The notes under the pieces: generated by a model
Told to the model about the DNA's origin: nothing
The model's input: the letters and a program-made list of their open reading frames with translations, nothing else
The model's database searches: none
In this document: piece by piece, positions 52,101-63,125 of the stretch
Layout of the letters: every line of letters starts with the position of its first letter
Position numbering within the stretch: position 1 is the first letter of the stretch
Assembly (NCBI GenBank): GCA_006937955.1
Contig: SSNP01000069.1
Location: 1,790,764 to 1,854,763 of the forward strand
Length of the DNA: 64,000 nucleotides
Source of the DNA: Pachypanchax playfairii
Lineage: Eukaryota; Chordata; Actinopteri; Cyprinodontiformes; Aplocheilidae
Reading direction: 5' to 3'
Translations under genes and position numbers: made by a program

Positions 52101-54539
52101 ATGGAGGGAACTTCAGCTGCATTTGGGAGTGAAAACGGATGCTGACATGGCTCATTTCCTTGTGACCAGGTGAGAAAACATTATAGGTCGTGTTTAGAGC
52201 CTGATACAGTATGAAAATGATGAGATCAAATCAAATAACAGAGTGGAGAGACCTGACGTGAAGTATGTTAGCCTCCCCGGTGCAGTGCTGTGAAGACGAA
52301 CAGTCTGTAAAGTGTCTGTGCGCGCTCCCGTGCCGGCTTGGCTGGTGGCTGCAGTTAGCCACAGCGCCTGTCGCAGCAGCACTGAGTCAGATTTTGTAAA
52401 GCTGCCTTAAGTTCCTTTAATACTGGTATCTAAATTAGATATGTCGCCGTGGAATCAATATTTTGGAGTCTCGCATATAGACAGCCTTCTTCAGTGTAAA
52501 TTGAGACGCGGTTCCCAGACAACCAGGTGCCGTAAAGCAGCCTGCCACAAATAACAGAAAGAGAAGCTGCTGCAGGGCTGCATCACATTTTCCCGTGAGT
52601 TGGCTTTGTTATACTTTTTTACCTCAGTTGCGCTGTGAACTGTTGTAGTATGTTCACTGCATCATTTCTTGACTCCCTTTATTTAGACTTTTTTTCTTTC
52701 AGCGCAAATTACCACAGATTAATATCAGACAGATCAGCTGTTTGTTTACAGATGGAAAATGTTCGCTGCAAGTTTTTTGTCGATGATGAATCACAGCAGT
52801 TATTTGTAAATGTAGCAACTCTGCTTTGAAGTTCTGTTCATGTGTCGTCACTGATGTCTGTGAGTGAGAGAGATGGTGAGCAGGTAAAGGAAGCAGGACG
52901 CTTGATGGGACGGGTGTGTGTAAGAGAGAGAGAAAGGAGAGCAACAGGACAGGAGATGTGATGATGCTAGTGACTGAAAGCTCTAATGTAGTTGTTATCT
53001 TTCACCAGTTTTTTTGTGTTCACCTTTTAAAAACACTGCTGTTACTTAAAAAGTTTTAAGCAAAATTGTTTATAATCAACTGTTTACTATAAATTAAGGT
53101 AGCTAGATAAAAAGAATGTTATTCATTGTATCTACAATGAATAATCTTCAATAAATTGGTGTTTTTAAATCACCTTAGTATCGAATTTGAATTTCTTATC
53201 CAGTATCAAATAGAAATTTTAGTATCGTGACAACACAATAACTGACACCACGCCTGTTTGTTCATCCTCTCAGGTTAAGAAACAATTAGAAAAACAATTA
53301 AAACAGATTCAGGTGTTTAAAGCGTTCTGTAATTTCATAAATAAAATGTTTTAGTCAGACAGAAAATAACTTACAATAATGCAGCCCTCTATCCGCATGT
53401 TCACTTGCTCATATAGCCACACCTGGATCCGTGAGCGCTGGGAAGAAAAGGTCATAGTTACATAAAGCAGATCGATTCACACGGCACCACACAAACACCA
53501 GAAGCTGCAGTGTTAGATACGTACGTTTTGAAGATACCTGAAAATAAGGTTCTGAAACACGAGTCAAGAAAAACAGAACATGTCCAGAAAGCTGGAGGAT
53601 CTTAGACATTTTCACCCTGAAGATCATTATAAAACCACGATTTTATCCTCCAGCCATGTGTTATCGCCTGTCCCCGAGAGACATTCAACATGATGAAGAT
53701 TCTGAGCCAGGATGAAGATTTTAGGACGTCAGATGTGGACTCCAGAGGTTTAGTGAGACCTGTATGGTGTCAGATGACTTTCTTTAATACGAGGATTCAG
53801 TTTCCATTGGATTGTATAAACAGGTTCCTGGTAAAACCATGGCCTGGACACAAAGATGTTTCAAGAGGCACAAACAATTATATTCTTCTCTCGCTTCGAC
53901 AAACTTTCCTCTCAGTTTGTTTGACTCCTCCGTTTAATGATCCAGTGTTCATCTTCTCACTTCTGAGTGACGTCACGATCCAGACCCGATCTGACAATGC
54001 ATCGATCTCTCAGATTCGATCAAAGGTGTCCAGCTCCAGACCTCCAGGGTTTCTATCCTGCAAGGTTCTACACACCTGGTTCAGATCAACAGGTTGTTAA
54101 TGGGCTTCTGCAGGACCTGCTGAGGATTTGGTTTGACCCTGAAGCCGTTTATACACATATTAAAGAAGGTTATCTGACTTCATAGGCCTGAACCTCTGCA
54201 GTACAGGGTCCAACAACATGACAGAAACCCGTCTAACATGTTCTGATCAGGACCTACAACATGATCAATCAGAACCATCCTAATGATGAATAAGGACCAC
54301 TCAGACACACCGGGTATTTCGTGCATGTTAACCCGTTTTCAGATTATTTTCATGGAAGCAGCACCAACATGTGAAGCTTCATCACCTGCCCACTACATAG
54401 CTGAAACTCACCTGTCGACAGAAACTCAAACACAGATTAGCTGCTAATGCTAATCGGTATGTCGTTACGGTAACAAAAAGGATACAATTGGCTGCACCAT
54501 GACCTTCTGGACCTTTTGCCCTTGTCCTCTGTACGCCAT
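49085..54539 (-). CDS. snrpe: Small nuclear ribonucleoprotein E (SmE), complete
   Basis: SmE is one of seven Sm proteins that form the ring on U1, U2, U4 and U5 snRNA in the spliceosome. Coding exons on the minus strand: 54539-54486, 53551-53525, 53437-53375, 49353-49275, 49140-49085. All are bounded by GT-AG and together give 92 residues, the human length. The protein starts [18 protein letters not shown], continues NLIFRYLQN, then [18 protein letters not shown] (Sm1 motif), [15 protein letters not shown], and ends [17 protein letters not shown] (Sm2 motif). A 27-nt microexon encodes NLIFRYLQN. Intron 3 is 4 kb and carries several transposons. No single continuous open frame reveals this gene, so it depends on joining the exons. 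Confidence 0.96.
49275..49353 (-). CDS. snrpe: snrpe exon 4
   Basis: 79 nt: [20 protein letters not shown] to RKPL plus one base. Acceptor gtttcag, donor gtaagg. Confidence 0.95.
49679..50957 (-). mobile_element. Harbinger-type transposon, copy 2 (snrpe intron 3)
   Basis: A 1279-bp sister of the element at 23639, without the gap or nested insertion. Ends GAGTCTCATTTATAAAGC and TTTATAAATGAGACCC. The trinucleotide CTG is duplicated (49676-49678 and 50958-50960), so the empty site reads GACCTGGTGAC. Minus-strand frames retain parts of the MYB-like protein (about 50735 down to 50202) with breaks. No nuclease gene. Confidence 0.85.
50202..50735 (-). pseudogene. Harbinger MYB-like protein remnant, copy 2
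   Basis: The lower part is open ([12 protein letters not shown], then [20 protein letters not shown]). The upstream MYB region is in other frames. It is collinear with 25499-25880 in copy 1, and neither copy keeps a full frame. Confidence 0.6.
51189..51598 (+). mobile_element. L2-like LINE fragment
   Basis: The plus frame reads [18 protein letters not shown], then [37 protein letters not shown]: the C-terminal part of an L2-type reverse transcriptase with frame breaks. Inserted in snrpe intron 3. Confidence 0.75.
51646..52416 (+). mobile_element. TTAA-flanked element, family C, with a short ORF
   Basis: Left end AGGGACATAAGG after TTAA (51642-51645). Right end CCTTAAGTTCCT before TTAA (52417-52420), the imperfect reverse complement of the left. 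The length is 771 bp. It contains the frame described separately at 51891-52170. Confidence 0.6.
51891..52170 (+). pseudogene. Transposon-encoded N-terminal fragment (frameshifted)
   Basis: ATG in a good context (aacATGG) starts [20 protein letters not shown], then [10 protein letters not shown]. After A-rich tracts the protein continues in another frame as [20 protein letters not shown], then [20 protein letters not shown] ending LVTR directly before a consensus donor (caggtgag). The second part looks like the N-terminal segment of transposon-related proteins widespread in fish genomes (recognised by pattern only). The function is unknown, and the frameshifts within A-runs suggest decay or base-count errors. 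Confidence 0.45.
52421..53374. other. snrpe: snrpe intron 3, remainder
   Basis: No exon recognised. The frames at 52635-52829 and 52699-52944 have no features of interest. Confidence 0.4.
53375..53437 (-). CDS. snrpe: snrpe exon 3
   Basis: 63 nt, [20 protein letters not shown] plus a final Ile, the Sm1 core. Acceptor cttcccag, donor gtaagt. Confidence 0.95.
53525..53551 (-). CDS. snrpe: snrpe exon 2, 27-nt microexon
   Basis: Nine codons NLIFRYLQN between acceptor gtgtttcag and donor gtacgt. Both junctions are phase 0. Confidence 0.93.
53552..54485 (-). other. snrpe: snrpe intron 1
   Basis: No repeat or exon recognised. The plus-strand open frame at 53690-54100 has no identifiable domain. 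Confidence 0.5.
54486..54539 (-). CDS. snrpe: snrpe exon 1 (start)
   Basis: 18 codons from ATG (54539-54537), [18 protein letters not shown], donor gtatcc. Confidence 0.95.
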
Positions 54540-54720
54540 GTCTCTAGTAAAACACCTACAGCAAGGAGATGAAAACCAAACCAGCACCTTTCAGAGAGCG
54601 CTACACGTTAACGTTCGCCTCACGTTGTGAACTGACTACAATGGCGGGCTTCCTCCCGCAGCCGGTTCGTGTTACTACTGCGTTTCCTGTGAAACAGCGC
54701 CCCTACAGGATGGAGGTAGA
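54540..54720 (-). promoter_or_regulatory. snrpe: Probable snrpe 5' UTR and promoter
   Basis: Immediately upstream of the ATG. The plus-strand ctacaatggcgggcttcc resembles a YY1-type ATGGCGG site often found at housekeeping promoters, and the stretch is more GC-rich than its surroundings. The transcription start is not determined. Confidence 0.4.
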
Positions 54721-54780
54721 TACTGACCGCAATGAGCGAGGCTGAAAACCAAGTATACAACACAAGCTTTCACTGTTACA

Positions 54781-54853
54781 TTAATAATAATAATAATAAT
54801 AATGATAATAATAATAATAATTATAATAATAATAATAATTATTATTATTATTA

Positions 54854-54891
<38 letters not shown>

Positions 54892-54895
54892 TTAA
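54781..54895. repeat. (AAT)n/(ATT)n palindromic microsatellite
   Basis: AAT repeats switch to ATT repeats near 54837, so the tract is self-complementary and could form a long hairpin. It lies about 240 bases upstream of the snrpe start codon. Confidence 0.95.
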
Positions 54896-56370
54896 AAACA
54901 ACAACAAAACATTCAGACTGAGCTCAGATAAATAACATACAGCAAGGAGTTTGTAACCCAGTAGAGAAAACCACCCCTTCTCTGATGTATTCAGAGACTG
55001 AACCGCACAAAGTTCAACAGAAAAAATACTTTTTGGAATGTGAATTAAAACTGGAGTCAATACCAGGCTAAAACATTAAAAGAGAAAGATTCTTGGTGTT
55101 TTCCAACTTTAAGATAATATGTAATAAATGAATCAAACACAGTTCAAAGAAAGGCCAAAATTATGGAGAAAAACACGAGAGCTATATGTCTTTCTCAGGT
55201 ACAAGTTTAAATCTAGGTTGATGCTTAAGCTTTCATCATGGAGGAACACAAATCGAACTCTACATGACTCTGCCACTCAAACTGGAACTGTAACTCTGAT
55301 GGTGTGGTCAGTCTCAGAGTGGACTTCACTTAGAATAACCAGGATTCAGTCTGTCAAGTGAGAAAACTCCAGAAAATAAACTTTAAATTTCAATTAAATA
55401 AACTGGATTTCTGGTCTCTTATCCAGAAATAAAGAACACAATATGAAAGAGCATCAAACACATACTTGTGCACCAGGAAACATCTGAACATTAAGTACAA
55501 TAAATATTATCATTATCATAATTTTACTCCTGTTTGGGCCTCATGGAATATACTCTCGGTATCAAAAAGCTGGTTCATCTGTGTCAAGGAACCTTTTAAT
55601 GCCTAATAAAAAACATTAAAACACAGTATTCGAAGATAGGTGGTTAAAATGTATATTAACACTCTACTGTTTCAAAAGTAAATAACAGTGTAAGTGACTC
55701 TGAAGATGTAAATCTTTAAGTTCTTGACCGTAACTTTAAAATTGTTGTAGTTTTCTCAGCAAATTAAGATTTTTTTTTCTTCTTTTGCTGCTACAGCTCA
55801 GCTAAAGAGAACCAGAGGAGTTTCCTGTCTGTATGTCATGCTGTATCTGATATTCCTTCAGATTCCTTTTGTACTCTTGTTTTAAAACTTGCATCATGGC
55901 TGTAGCTTTTTTTTTTACACCCAAATTACACTCAGAAACAGAAAACCCATTGCCATGTTGAAAGAAAGAATCTTTCAACAAATACAGAGAGGAAACAAGA
56001 AGAAATAGAAAGACAAAAATGGGAAAAATTTGTATGTATGAAAGAAAAAAAGAGTATCTGCTTCATCACCTGCAGAGACACAAAAACAAGAACAGAGAGA
56101 ACACGGCAACAGTAGACATGTATGCTAAGAAAAACTGATCATTTTACATAAACACCCACCTAAATGATGATAAACCTCGTTAAACACTGTAATTTAGTGA
56201 TGTCACAGACAGGTTTAATATTTGCAAACACCTGAGTGAACTTCAAATTCAGATTTTAAACCAGTTTTTACACAGTCCAGTTTCCATTTGTCCTATCTGT
56301 CCACCAACTAGACTTGCTAATGTATCTCGTGTGTGTTCTATGTGTACTATGTCTAACACTGTGTATTATC
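54896..56370. other. Intergenic, nothing recognised
   Basis: AT-rich, without recognisable exon or element. The frame at 55128-55361 has no identifiable domain. Confidence 0.4.
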
Positions 56371-56470
56371 TTATATATGTCTGTCTGTATAAGTGAAAAA
56401 TGAACCGGGATCAAATTCCTTGTATGTGTGACATACTGGACCAAATAAATCTGATTCTAGTTGTCTAATT
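56371..56470 (+). mobile_element. LINE-type 3' end fragment
   Basis: gggatcaaattccttgtatg, then ggaccaaataaatctgattc is the typical terminus of a fish non-LTR element. No coding part is attached. Confidence 0.5.
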
Positions 56471-57170
56471 TGTGTAAAGACATCTAAAGTATATTTCTTG
56501 AGTTTCTGATCCTTTTTATGCCTGAAGTGTCTTAATAACAAAAAACAATCATTTTTGTATCCTATTAGCAAAAACCTGAAACGAGATCTGTGATCTACCT
56601 GCAGTGACTCTATGAAGCCATCAGGTGGCGTCATGGGACAGGACATTTATTCTCCCTCTGCAGGTGATATCATCAAGTTTTCCATCTTGTTGTTTATGTA
56701 CCTTTGTCTCTGACCAGGACCACGTTTAGATTGTAAGCAGACATTTGGAATAAAATATAATTATGTAAATGGTGAAGTGTGGGGTGTTTGATCCCGTGGG
56801 GTTATCCATGGAGCTGACAAACCAACTGCTGCAGACTGCAACAGTTCTGCTTGTTCCACATATTTTTACCTGTTTACACTTTTAGCATCTCACCATGAGC
56901 TTCAACAAACACTTGACTGCAGATTTCCAACCAGGTTTAGACCGGGGGCCATAACAGCTGGCTTTTTATACAAAATGATTTGGTTGCCTGTTATTTTCGT
57001 CTGAAAGTAACCTGAGTCAGAAAAATACATAACAAATAATGCAGACTCAGAACTATGTTAAATCAGACTAAGATTCTAGTGCTGACTGAAATGAGGTCTG
57101 AACATTTATTGATGTTCAAGCTTTAACCTGTTTCAGGCACAACCCCTTTATATTATTATCCTTTAATTTT
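56471..57170. other. Intergenic, nothing recognised
   Basis: No gene or element end recognised. Confidence 0.4.
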
Positions 57171-57174
57171 TATA

Positions 57175-60100
57175 CTGAACAATTAAAAATATCACACAGC
57201 AATATAGAAAAAAGAAAAATAAGAAAAGACATAAACCAAATATTTCCAAGAATGATTATTTGCAAGTCCAAAAACAAAAGGGGTTCGAAAAGGGAGCAAG
57301 AAGAAGCAACAGCTTATCCAATCCTGTCCCATAATTACGCACTCCTTAATTTCCTGCTTACTTTCTTTATCCAAATCCCTCCACAAACTGATATGCACAT
57401 TATTTTAAGAGTGGTACATATAGTTGTTTAAGACTCATACCTTCCTTCTGATTTTTAAATACATTTTGAATGTTTTTTGGTAGCATGTTGTTTCTAACTT
57501 TAAACATCATCTGTGCAGTTTTGAATTTAACCAGATCCATAAATTTTACAAGTTTGATTTGAAAAAAAAAAGTGATTTGTGTGTTCTTGATAACAGACCT
57601 GTCCTTACTGCTTGCTTCTACATTGTGCAATTTTTTTTGTCGAGAACTTCTACAAGTATTAGCCCAGACCTCAACACAGTACTCCAAATATGGCAATAAA
57701 AGTGTGCAGTAAAGAGTATACAGTGTTTTATTTTTAAAGATATACCTTATTTTTAAAATTTCTATAGTTCTGTGTTTTAAAATTGAGTTTCCAATAGAGG
57801 TTATGGTAAAATAACACCCAGAAATGTATTTTCATACACTCCATCAATTAATATATAGTTTATTTTCAACTCAACATTTGAAGGATTTTTCTGATTTCCA
57901 AACAACATAAATTTAATTTTCCATTAGCACCTTTAGATCCTCCCCAGAACAAAAATGGTTGTATCATCTGCAAATACAACACACCTCAGTACTTATGACT
58001 CTACATAAATCATTGATATACATAATAAAGAATTTGGTACCTAAAACTAAGCCTTGTGGAACACCACAGGTAATATTTAAAGGGACTGTATCATGCTATT
58101 TTACAGTTTTCTGGGATCGGCACATATATGATAAAACCTTACTGTTTGAGTTATATTCACTTCATTTGTCCTGAAATATAACTTATATTCTTGAGTTATT
58201 CTGTGACCAGGAAGTAAAACGCTCGGTTTACCTAAAACCCCGCCTCCCAACTGTAAATGCGATTGGGCTGTTTAGAAACACTAAACAAACTCTTGTAACT
58301 CTCGCAGCCAAATGCACATTTTCGACAAGACATTTTTTAGAATGAAATACAATGAAATGGAGGTGCTAATTTGTCAGAGAACGTTCGGTGATGAGGAGCG
58401 TCTGGAGGGAAGCAACTCGCAACTGGATTGCGAGCCAACCCGGGAGATAACACCAAGACTGATATCGGACGGGTGAGGTGAGACAGGTCGTAGGCCAGGA
58501 GCGGGTTTCTGGAGGCCGCGACCGTAATCGCTGACTGCGAGACCAGCAGCCGATAGCGGGGTGGACTGAGAGAGAGATCGACCGGTCTGAGGAAAAGGCT
58601 GGATTACTGAGGCAGATAAACTGCAGCACGGAGGCTAACAGGAGCTGGAGGCAAACAGGACGTCTGACTGAGGGCTGGCAGGGTGAGTGACTGTGTCTTT
58701 TATCTGGTGGTGGGATGGGCTGCGGTGACGTGGAGCTCAGCTGTAAAGCTGGATTCATACTGACATGTGATTAGCAGGGTAGAGTTTATAAGTCTTTATT
58801 AGCAGCTCATGCTGATAAAGAGCAGCAGTTGGTTGAAGTGTGGGAACTCTGCAAGTTGAGACATCTGCCGCGATGAGCTCCTGACAAATTGCTTCGGACT
58901 CTCGCAGCTCGCCTCATACCTGAGAAAAATGGGGGAGTGTTATTTTACTACAGAGGCAGCAGGGATTGGTCAGGAACTTCCTGATATGACACCATGATGT
59001 CACGGGGTTCAACCTCAGCCGTTTTACATGAGCGAGTAAAGCAGCTGCTCAGAGCGTAGGATTCAGGAGGATTATTCAGGAATGCACCAATTAAGCCAAA
59101 AACCACTCTGGAGGTCTTTTAAATAAAGAAATAGCATCACAACATGGTTAAAAGCTCCAAAAAGTTGATTTTTCATGATACAGGACCTTTAAGCATACAG
59201 ACTCAAATTGACCAAGTTGTACATATTGCTGTCTATTTTCAAGATGGATGTTCACCAATAAAAAGAGAAAGAGAAGGAAATGCTACATCCAACCTTAACG
59301 TAGTTTATTACTTACTACCAGGTCTGTGAAAATCGCCAGCTCAACTCAATGTTCATACAACCGCTTGCACACAACACATGTGCGTTGATACTGGAACTCA
59401 AAGTACGGTTTCCACATTAGGACAACAGGAACAAGATAAACAACAGGTTATCTACAGTAACTACCAGTCCCCCCCCACACTGCACATTTTGTATCATCTC
59501 ATTGCCATTGATGTTGATCTAGTTGAAGGAATGAATCTAGATTTTCAGGTCCTCATCGTCTCTGTTCTCCATGTAGTTTATCTCCCTTACCAGACTTGAA
59601 CCCACTTGGATGAAAAAATAATTTAATCTCTTTACTACCCAATTCTTCTTTGTTAAAGTTGTATTTTTCGTTATGAAATAATCTAGATATTTAGCTTTAG
59701 GTTGTTTATTTTTAATAATGCTATTTGATATGTTCTATGTTCCTGTTATTCATATTATTATCCAATATCTTACTATACTAATCTATTTTACCTTTCCTAA
59801 TAATACCAGTTAATTTATTTTTATATATTTTTATACTTTTGTTCTTTTTTTACAAGCATTCTGTAAACCTTTGGACATCCAGGGACAATTTGAATACTTA
59901 TTTTTGTGACAGTATTTTTTTTGGCTGTTACATAAAGTTTTAAATGTTTCTAGGAACAACTCATATGCTTTACATATATTAGCTTCTTCACATACACTCT
60001 CCAGTTATACTATAGTAAATCCATTCTAAGAGCTGATATAGACTCCTCTGTTCTTATACTGCCTCTCAGTTTCCCTTCTATAGCTAATATCACTTATCAT

Positions 60101-60640
60101 TAACCTGCTGATTACATTACCTTCTATATAATGTGTAAAAATATTGTCAATCAGTGTAACACTATAAGATATTATTCTGGTTGGCTTTGTAATTGTTAGA
60201 AAGAGGCTCTGTTCATGCAATGAGATCATCATCAGTCATTCTGTTTATTGGGATTCAGCAGATCTATATTAAAATCCCTACAGATGATATTAGTCTTCTT
60301 TGCTGTTAAACCTTACAGGTTTTGATCCCGGCGTTCTGTACATACATATTTCTAGAATGGTTTTTATTTTTTGTCATGCTTATTTCAATAGTGATGCACT
60401 CCAATATGTTATCTATGGAAACCATTATACTATTAACAACCTTATAAATGAGGTTTTATTCAACATACAGAGTCACACCACCTCATTTTTCATACAACTG
60501 AATTCGTATCCATTCAACTCAAAGTCCATGTCCTTATCCGCTGTAAGTCATGTTTCAGAGATTGCTATAATATTAAACTGTTTCCTAAACTGCAACAAAT
60601 ATTCTTTTATGTTCTGAAAGTTTGCAGGTAAACTGCTGTG
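57175..60640 (-). mobile_element. Degenerate LINE, interrupted by a TTAA element
   Basis: Minus-strand reading order: endonuclease-like KPTRIISYSVTLIDNIFTH near 60200-60120, then degenerate sequence, NRQQYVQLGQFESVC near 59245-59195, an insertion, then ITCGVPQGLVLGTKFFIMYI and the catalytic FADD near 58075-57970, then the C-terminal LEYCVEVWANTCRS and LVKFMDLVKFKTAQMMFKVR at 57690-57480. Stops and frameshifts are frequent, so it is long dead. This is a different clade from the L2-like copies. Confidence 0.7.
58081..59188. mobile_element. TTAA-flanked element, family B, inside the LINE
   Basis: Left end AGGGACTGTATCATG after TTAA (58077-58080), right end CATGATACAGGACCT before TTAA (59189-59192). 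It is 1108 bp long, with inverted ends of about 15 bp. It splits the LINE reverse transcriptase between FESVC and ITCGVPQG. Interior frames (for example 58366-58758) have no recognisable domain. Confidence 0.78.
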
Positions 60641-60647
60641 CCGGAGG

Positions 60648-60760
60648 TCAGTGGCGGGTTCAGTATCTTGCCCAAGGACACTTTAACACATAGCGAACTG
60701 GCACTGGGGATCGAACCCCCATCCTCCAAACGAGGGGCGATCTCCCTCCTGCCTGCAACC
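60648..60760 (-). repeat. SINE-like fragment, reverse orientation
   Basis: ttgcccaaggacactttaac, then ggggatcgaacccccatcct: reverse complement of a SINE body and B-box-like region. Confidence 0.6.
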
Positions 60761-60812
60761 CAGATTATACACCCAGTTTAACACCCTCACTGGTCAATAA
60801 ATAGTCTGTTAA

Positions 60813-61010
60813 AGAGGCCCTCCCATTAAAAATGTTTTTTCTGAGGTTTCTGTTGAATATTTTAGCTCCACAGGTGTTCTTACCTTCATAGTGGGTGTGA
60901 AAACAGGTCAACAACTTCTCTTTTAGTTTTAATCTCTCAAACTACGCAGGTGGAGATAACACCCGAGTTCTCCCGAGTCTGAACGTCCTGTATCTGTTTC
61001 ATTACAACAT
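60813..61010 (+). mobile_element. TTAA MITE, family A, copy 5 (truncated)
   Basis: Starts AGAGGCCCTCCCATT after TTAA (60809-60812) and follows the family for about 200 bases, then stops within the conserved ctgtatctgtttc block. The right half is lost. Confidence 0.75.
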
Positions 61011-61239
61011 TAATTTATAACTTTTACTATCATTTTAATGTGTTACTTTTTAAAATACACGTATTCAAATAATTTTACATTTACATGTTTTTAAAGTGTC
61101 TCTGACACGTTCAGGTTTTAATAAACATTCAGTATCATTCTGTGTTTAATGAAACCTGCTGCAGGCTTGTGTTTTTGACTCTTATCAGGCAGGTATGAAT
61201 GTTCTTATGAGATTCAGTGTGAAAAATATAATTAGTAAA

Positions 61240-61600
61240 GAGAGTAAGGACAGCAGAGTGAAGACATGTGGACACTATGTCCTCCAGCAGTCTGAGTCTG
61301 TAGCAGCATAACTAAAGGGATGGATCAGGAGAACCCAAGCTAACCCTGACTATAGGATTGTGTAAAAAGGAAAGTTTTAAGTCTATTCTTAAAACTACAC
61401 AAGGTGTCTGCCTCATGGATAAAAAGTGGAAGCTGGTTCCACAGGAGAGGAGCCTGATAACTAAAAGCTCTTCCTCCTGTTCTACTTTTAGAAATTCTAG
61501 GAACTACAAGCAGACCTGCAGTCTGAGAGCGAAGTGTTCTGTTAGGAACATATGGAACAATAAGATCTTTAATATAAAATAACCACAACATCTTCTGCTG
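61240..61600 (-). mobile_element. L2-like LINE 3' fragment
   Basis: The minus-strand frame (61591-61340) reads YIKDLIVPYVPNRTLR, then AGLLVVPRISKSRTGGRAFS and YQAPLLWNQLPLF to FTQSYSQG. It matches the end of the copy at 30553-31800 but retains the AGLLVVPR segment that copy has lost. Its 3' UTR continues to about 61240. Confidence 0.8.
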
Positions 61601-62979
61601 TTTTTAAGTTTCTTATGCCAGATACATCATGGTAATTAATCTGCATCTGTAGTTGGACGAGACATTCTCCATGATATTTATAGATTGTTTATATGAAGCA
61701 GGACTGCTCTGCAGTGCACAATATACCTGTAATATGATGAGCTGAGTCAGGAAGCTCAGCCTTGAGTGTGCAGTTAACAATAGTATTAATAACACACAAC
61801 ACAGACTTGGCCCCAGTCAACACAGAAGAGAAAGTCTGATGGACATGAGGAGCCGAGGACAGACAAGACTTCACAAGTGGAGAAAAGAAAAGAAGCAAGA
61901 CCCCTTGGCGGTGCGGGCCTGGGTGTCACCTTTCAGGACAGGGAAGCCTCAGTTGCATCTCAAAATGGCAGGGCTGCTGCAGCTTCTCTCACTGGGCGTC
62001 AAGTGCCACATGCTTTGTGTCTGTGCTATGAGAGCAGGAATGGATTGCTGACTCTCAATGCCACGTACCAGCTGACTTTCTCAAGGAAGACTAAGAGAAG
62101 TGAGACTCTACAGACACTCAGACTGGCTGCCAAGAGGTCAAAACAGTGATGGAGGCCAGTTTAACACAGAGTGGGCTGATAAAAACATTAATGAGCATCT
62201 TCTGTTATGTGTCTAGAATGGAACGTGTTTTTGTAATCTTAGAATATTCTAGGATAAACTCTAGTTCTAAGAATAGACTTTTTCTATGGTACTACGAGCC
62301 CTTTCTGATTAACATCATAAAACAGCAGTGAATATGATATAAATAGGAAAGGCTCGACATGCACATACCCAAACAGAATGATCTGTCATCAATGAATGTA
62401 TCTGTCTTATTTCCACGCCCGTCCTTTATACCTTCTCTTCCCTTGTCTGAACTTCCCTTGTTAGACCAGCCTCCTCTCTACATCCTGTTCCTGTTGGTGG
62501 AAACAGGAGAGGAAAGGAAGGCAGACGGGATGGAGAACGAGGAGGAAGGGGGTGGGTGGGTTGTTGTTAGTGGTGGTTCTTTGTTTTCCACTGTGCCTCA
62601 CCTGCTTGAGTGCCACCCCCATCCCTGCACCTGATAAATGTGACCCTGCAGGTCTGGTAGAGCCGACAAGACACTGACTGTCTGTTTCCTGTTTCACTGA
62701 CTTGGATATTCACAGCCTACTTGGTTCCGAATAAATTTGGATCATTTTTAGTGCCACACAGCAGCTGTTTAAAACAAACTGTTTTCCAGAGGAACAATAC
62801 GGAAACTTCATTATAGTAAGAGACACTAGCAAGTACAATAAGCAGCAGATGAGTTTAAATGATTGTAAGAATGGAGCAGGTACAGGATGGAGATACAAAA
62901 CAACAACAATAACAAAAGCAGGTGAGATATGGTAGACAAATTAACACTGGAAATAACTGAAGAACACTAGGTATATAGA
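61601..62979. other. Intergenic, nothing firmly recognised
   Basis: A frame at 61877-62149 (90 codons, ending RLAAKRSKQ) has mixed composition and a basic end, but I do not recognise it, and no splice or poly(A) context supports it. Confidence 0.35.
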
Positions 62980-63125
62980 GCTGCACGGTGGTGCAGTAAC
63001 ACCGTTGCCTTGCAGGTTCAAATCTGAGCTGAGACCTTTCAGCATAGAGTTTGCAAGTTCTCATTGAGCATATGTGGGTTTTCTTTAGAGACTGTGTGAG
63101 TGAGTGGTTGTTTGTTCTATCTATC
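62980..63125 (+). repeat. tRNA-like interspersed repeat
   Basis: agctgcacggtggtgcagta, then gttgccttgcaggttcaaat: same family as 20366-20570, followed by a body ending in a tatctatctatcc run. Confidence 0.65.

Larger units (their letters stand above)
51603..53240. mobile_element. Possible outer DNA transposon with GTTGTCA ends
   Basis: A left end tatggttgtcaaaataacca and a right end agtatcgtgacaacac are weakly inverted and resemble a common fish element starting GTTGTCACGATAC. The smaller TTAA element at 51646 would be nested in it. Ends are diverged, so confidence is low. Confidence 0.3.
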
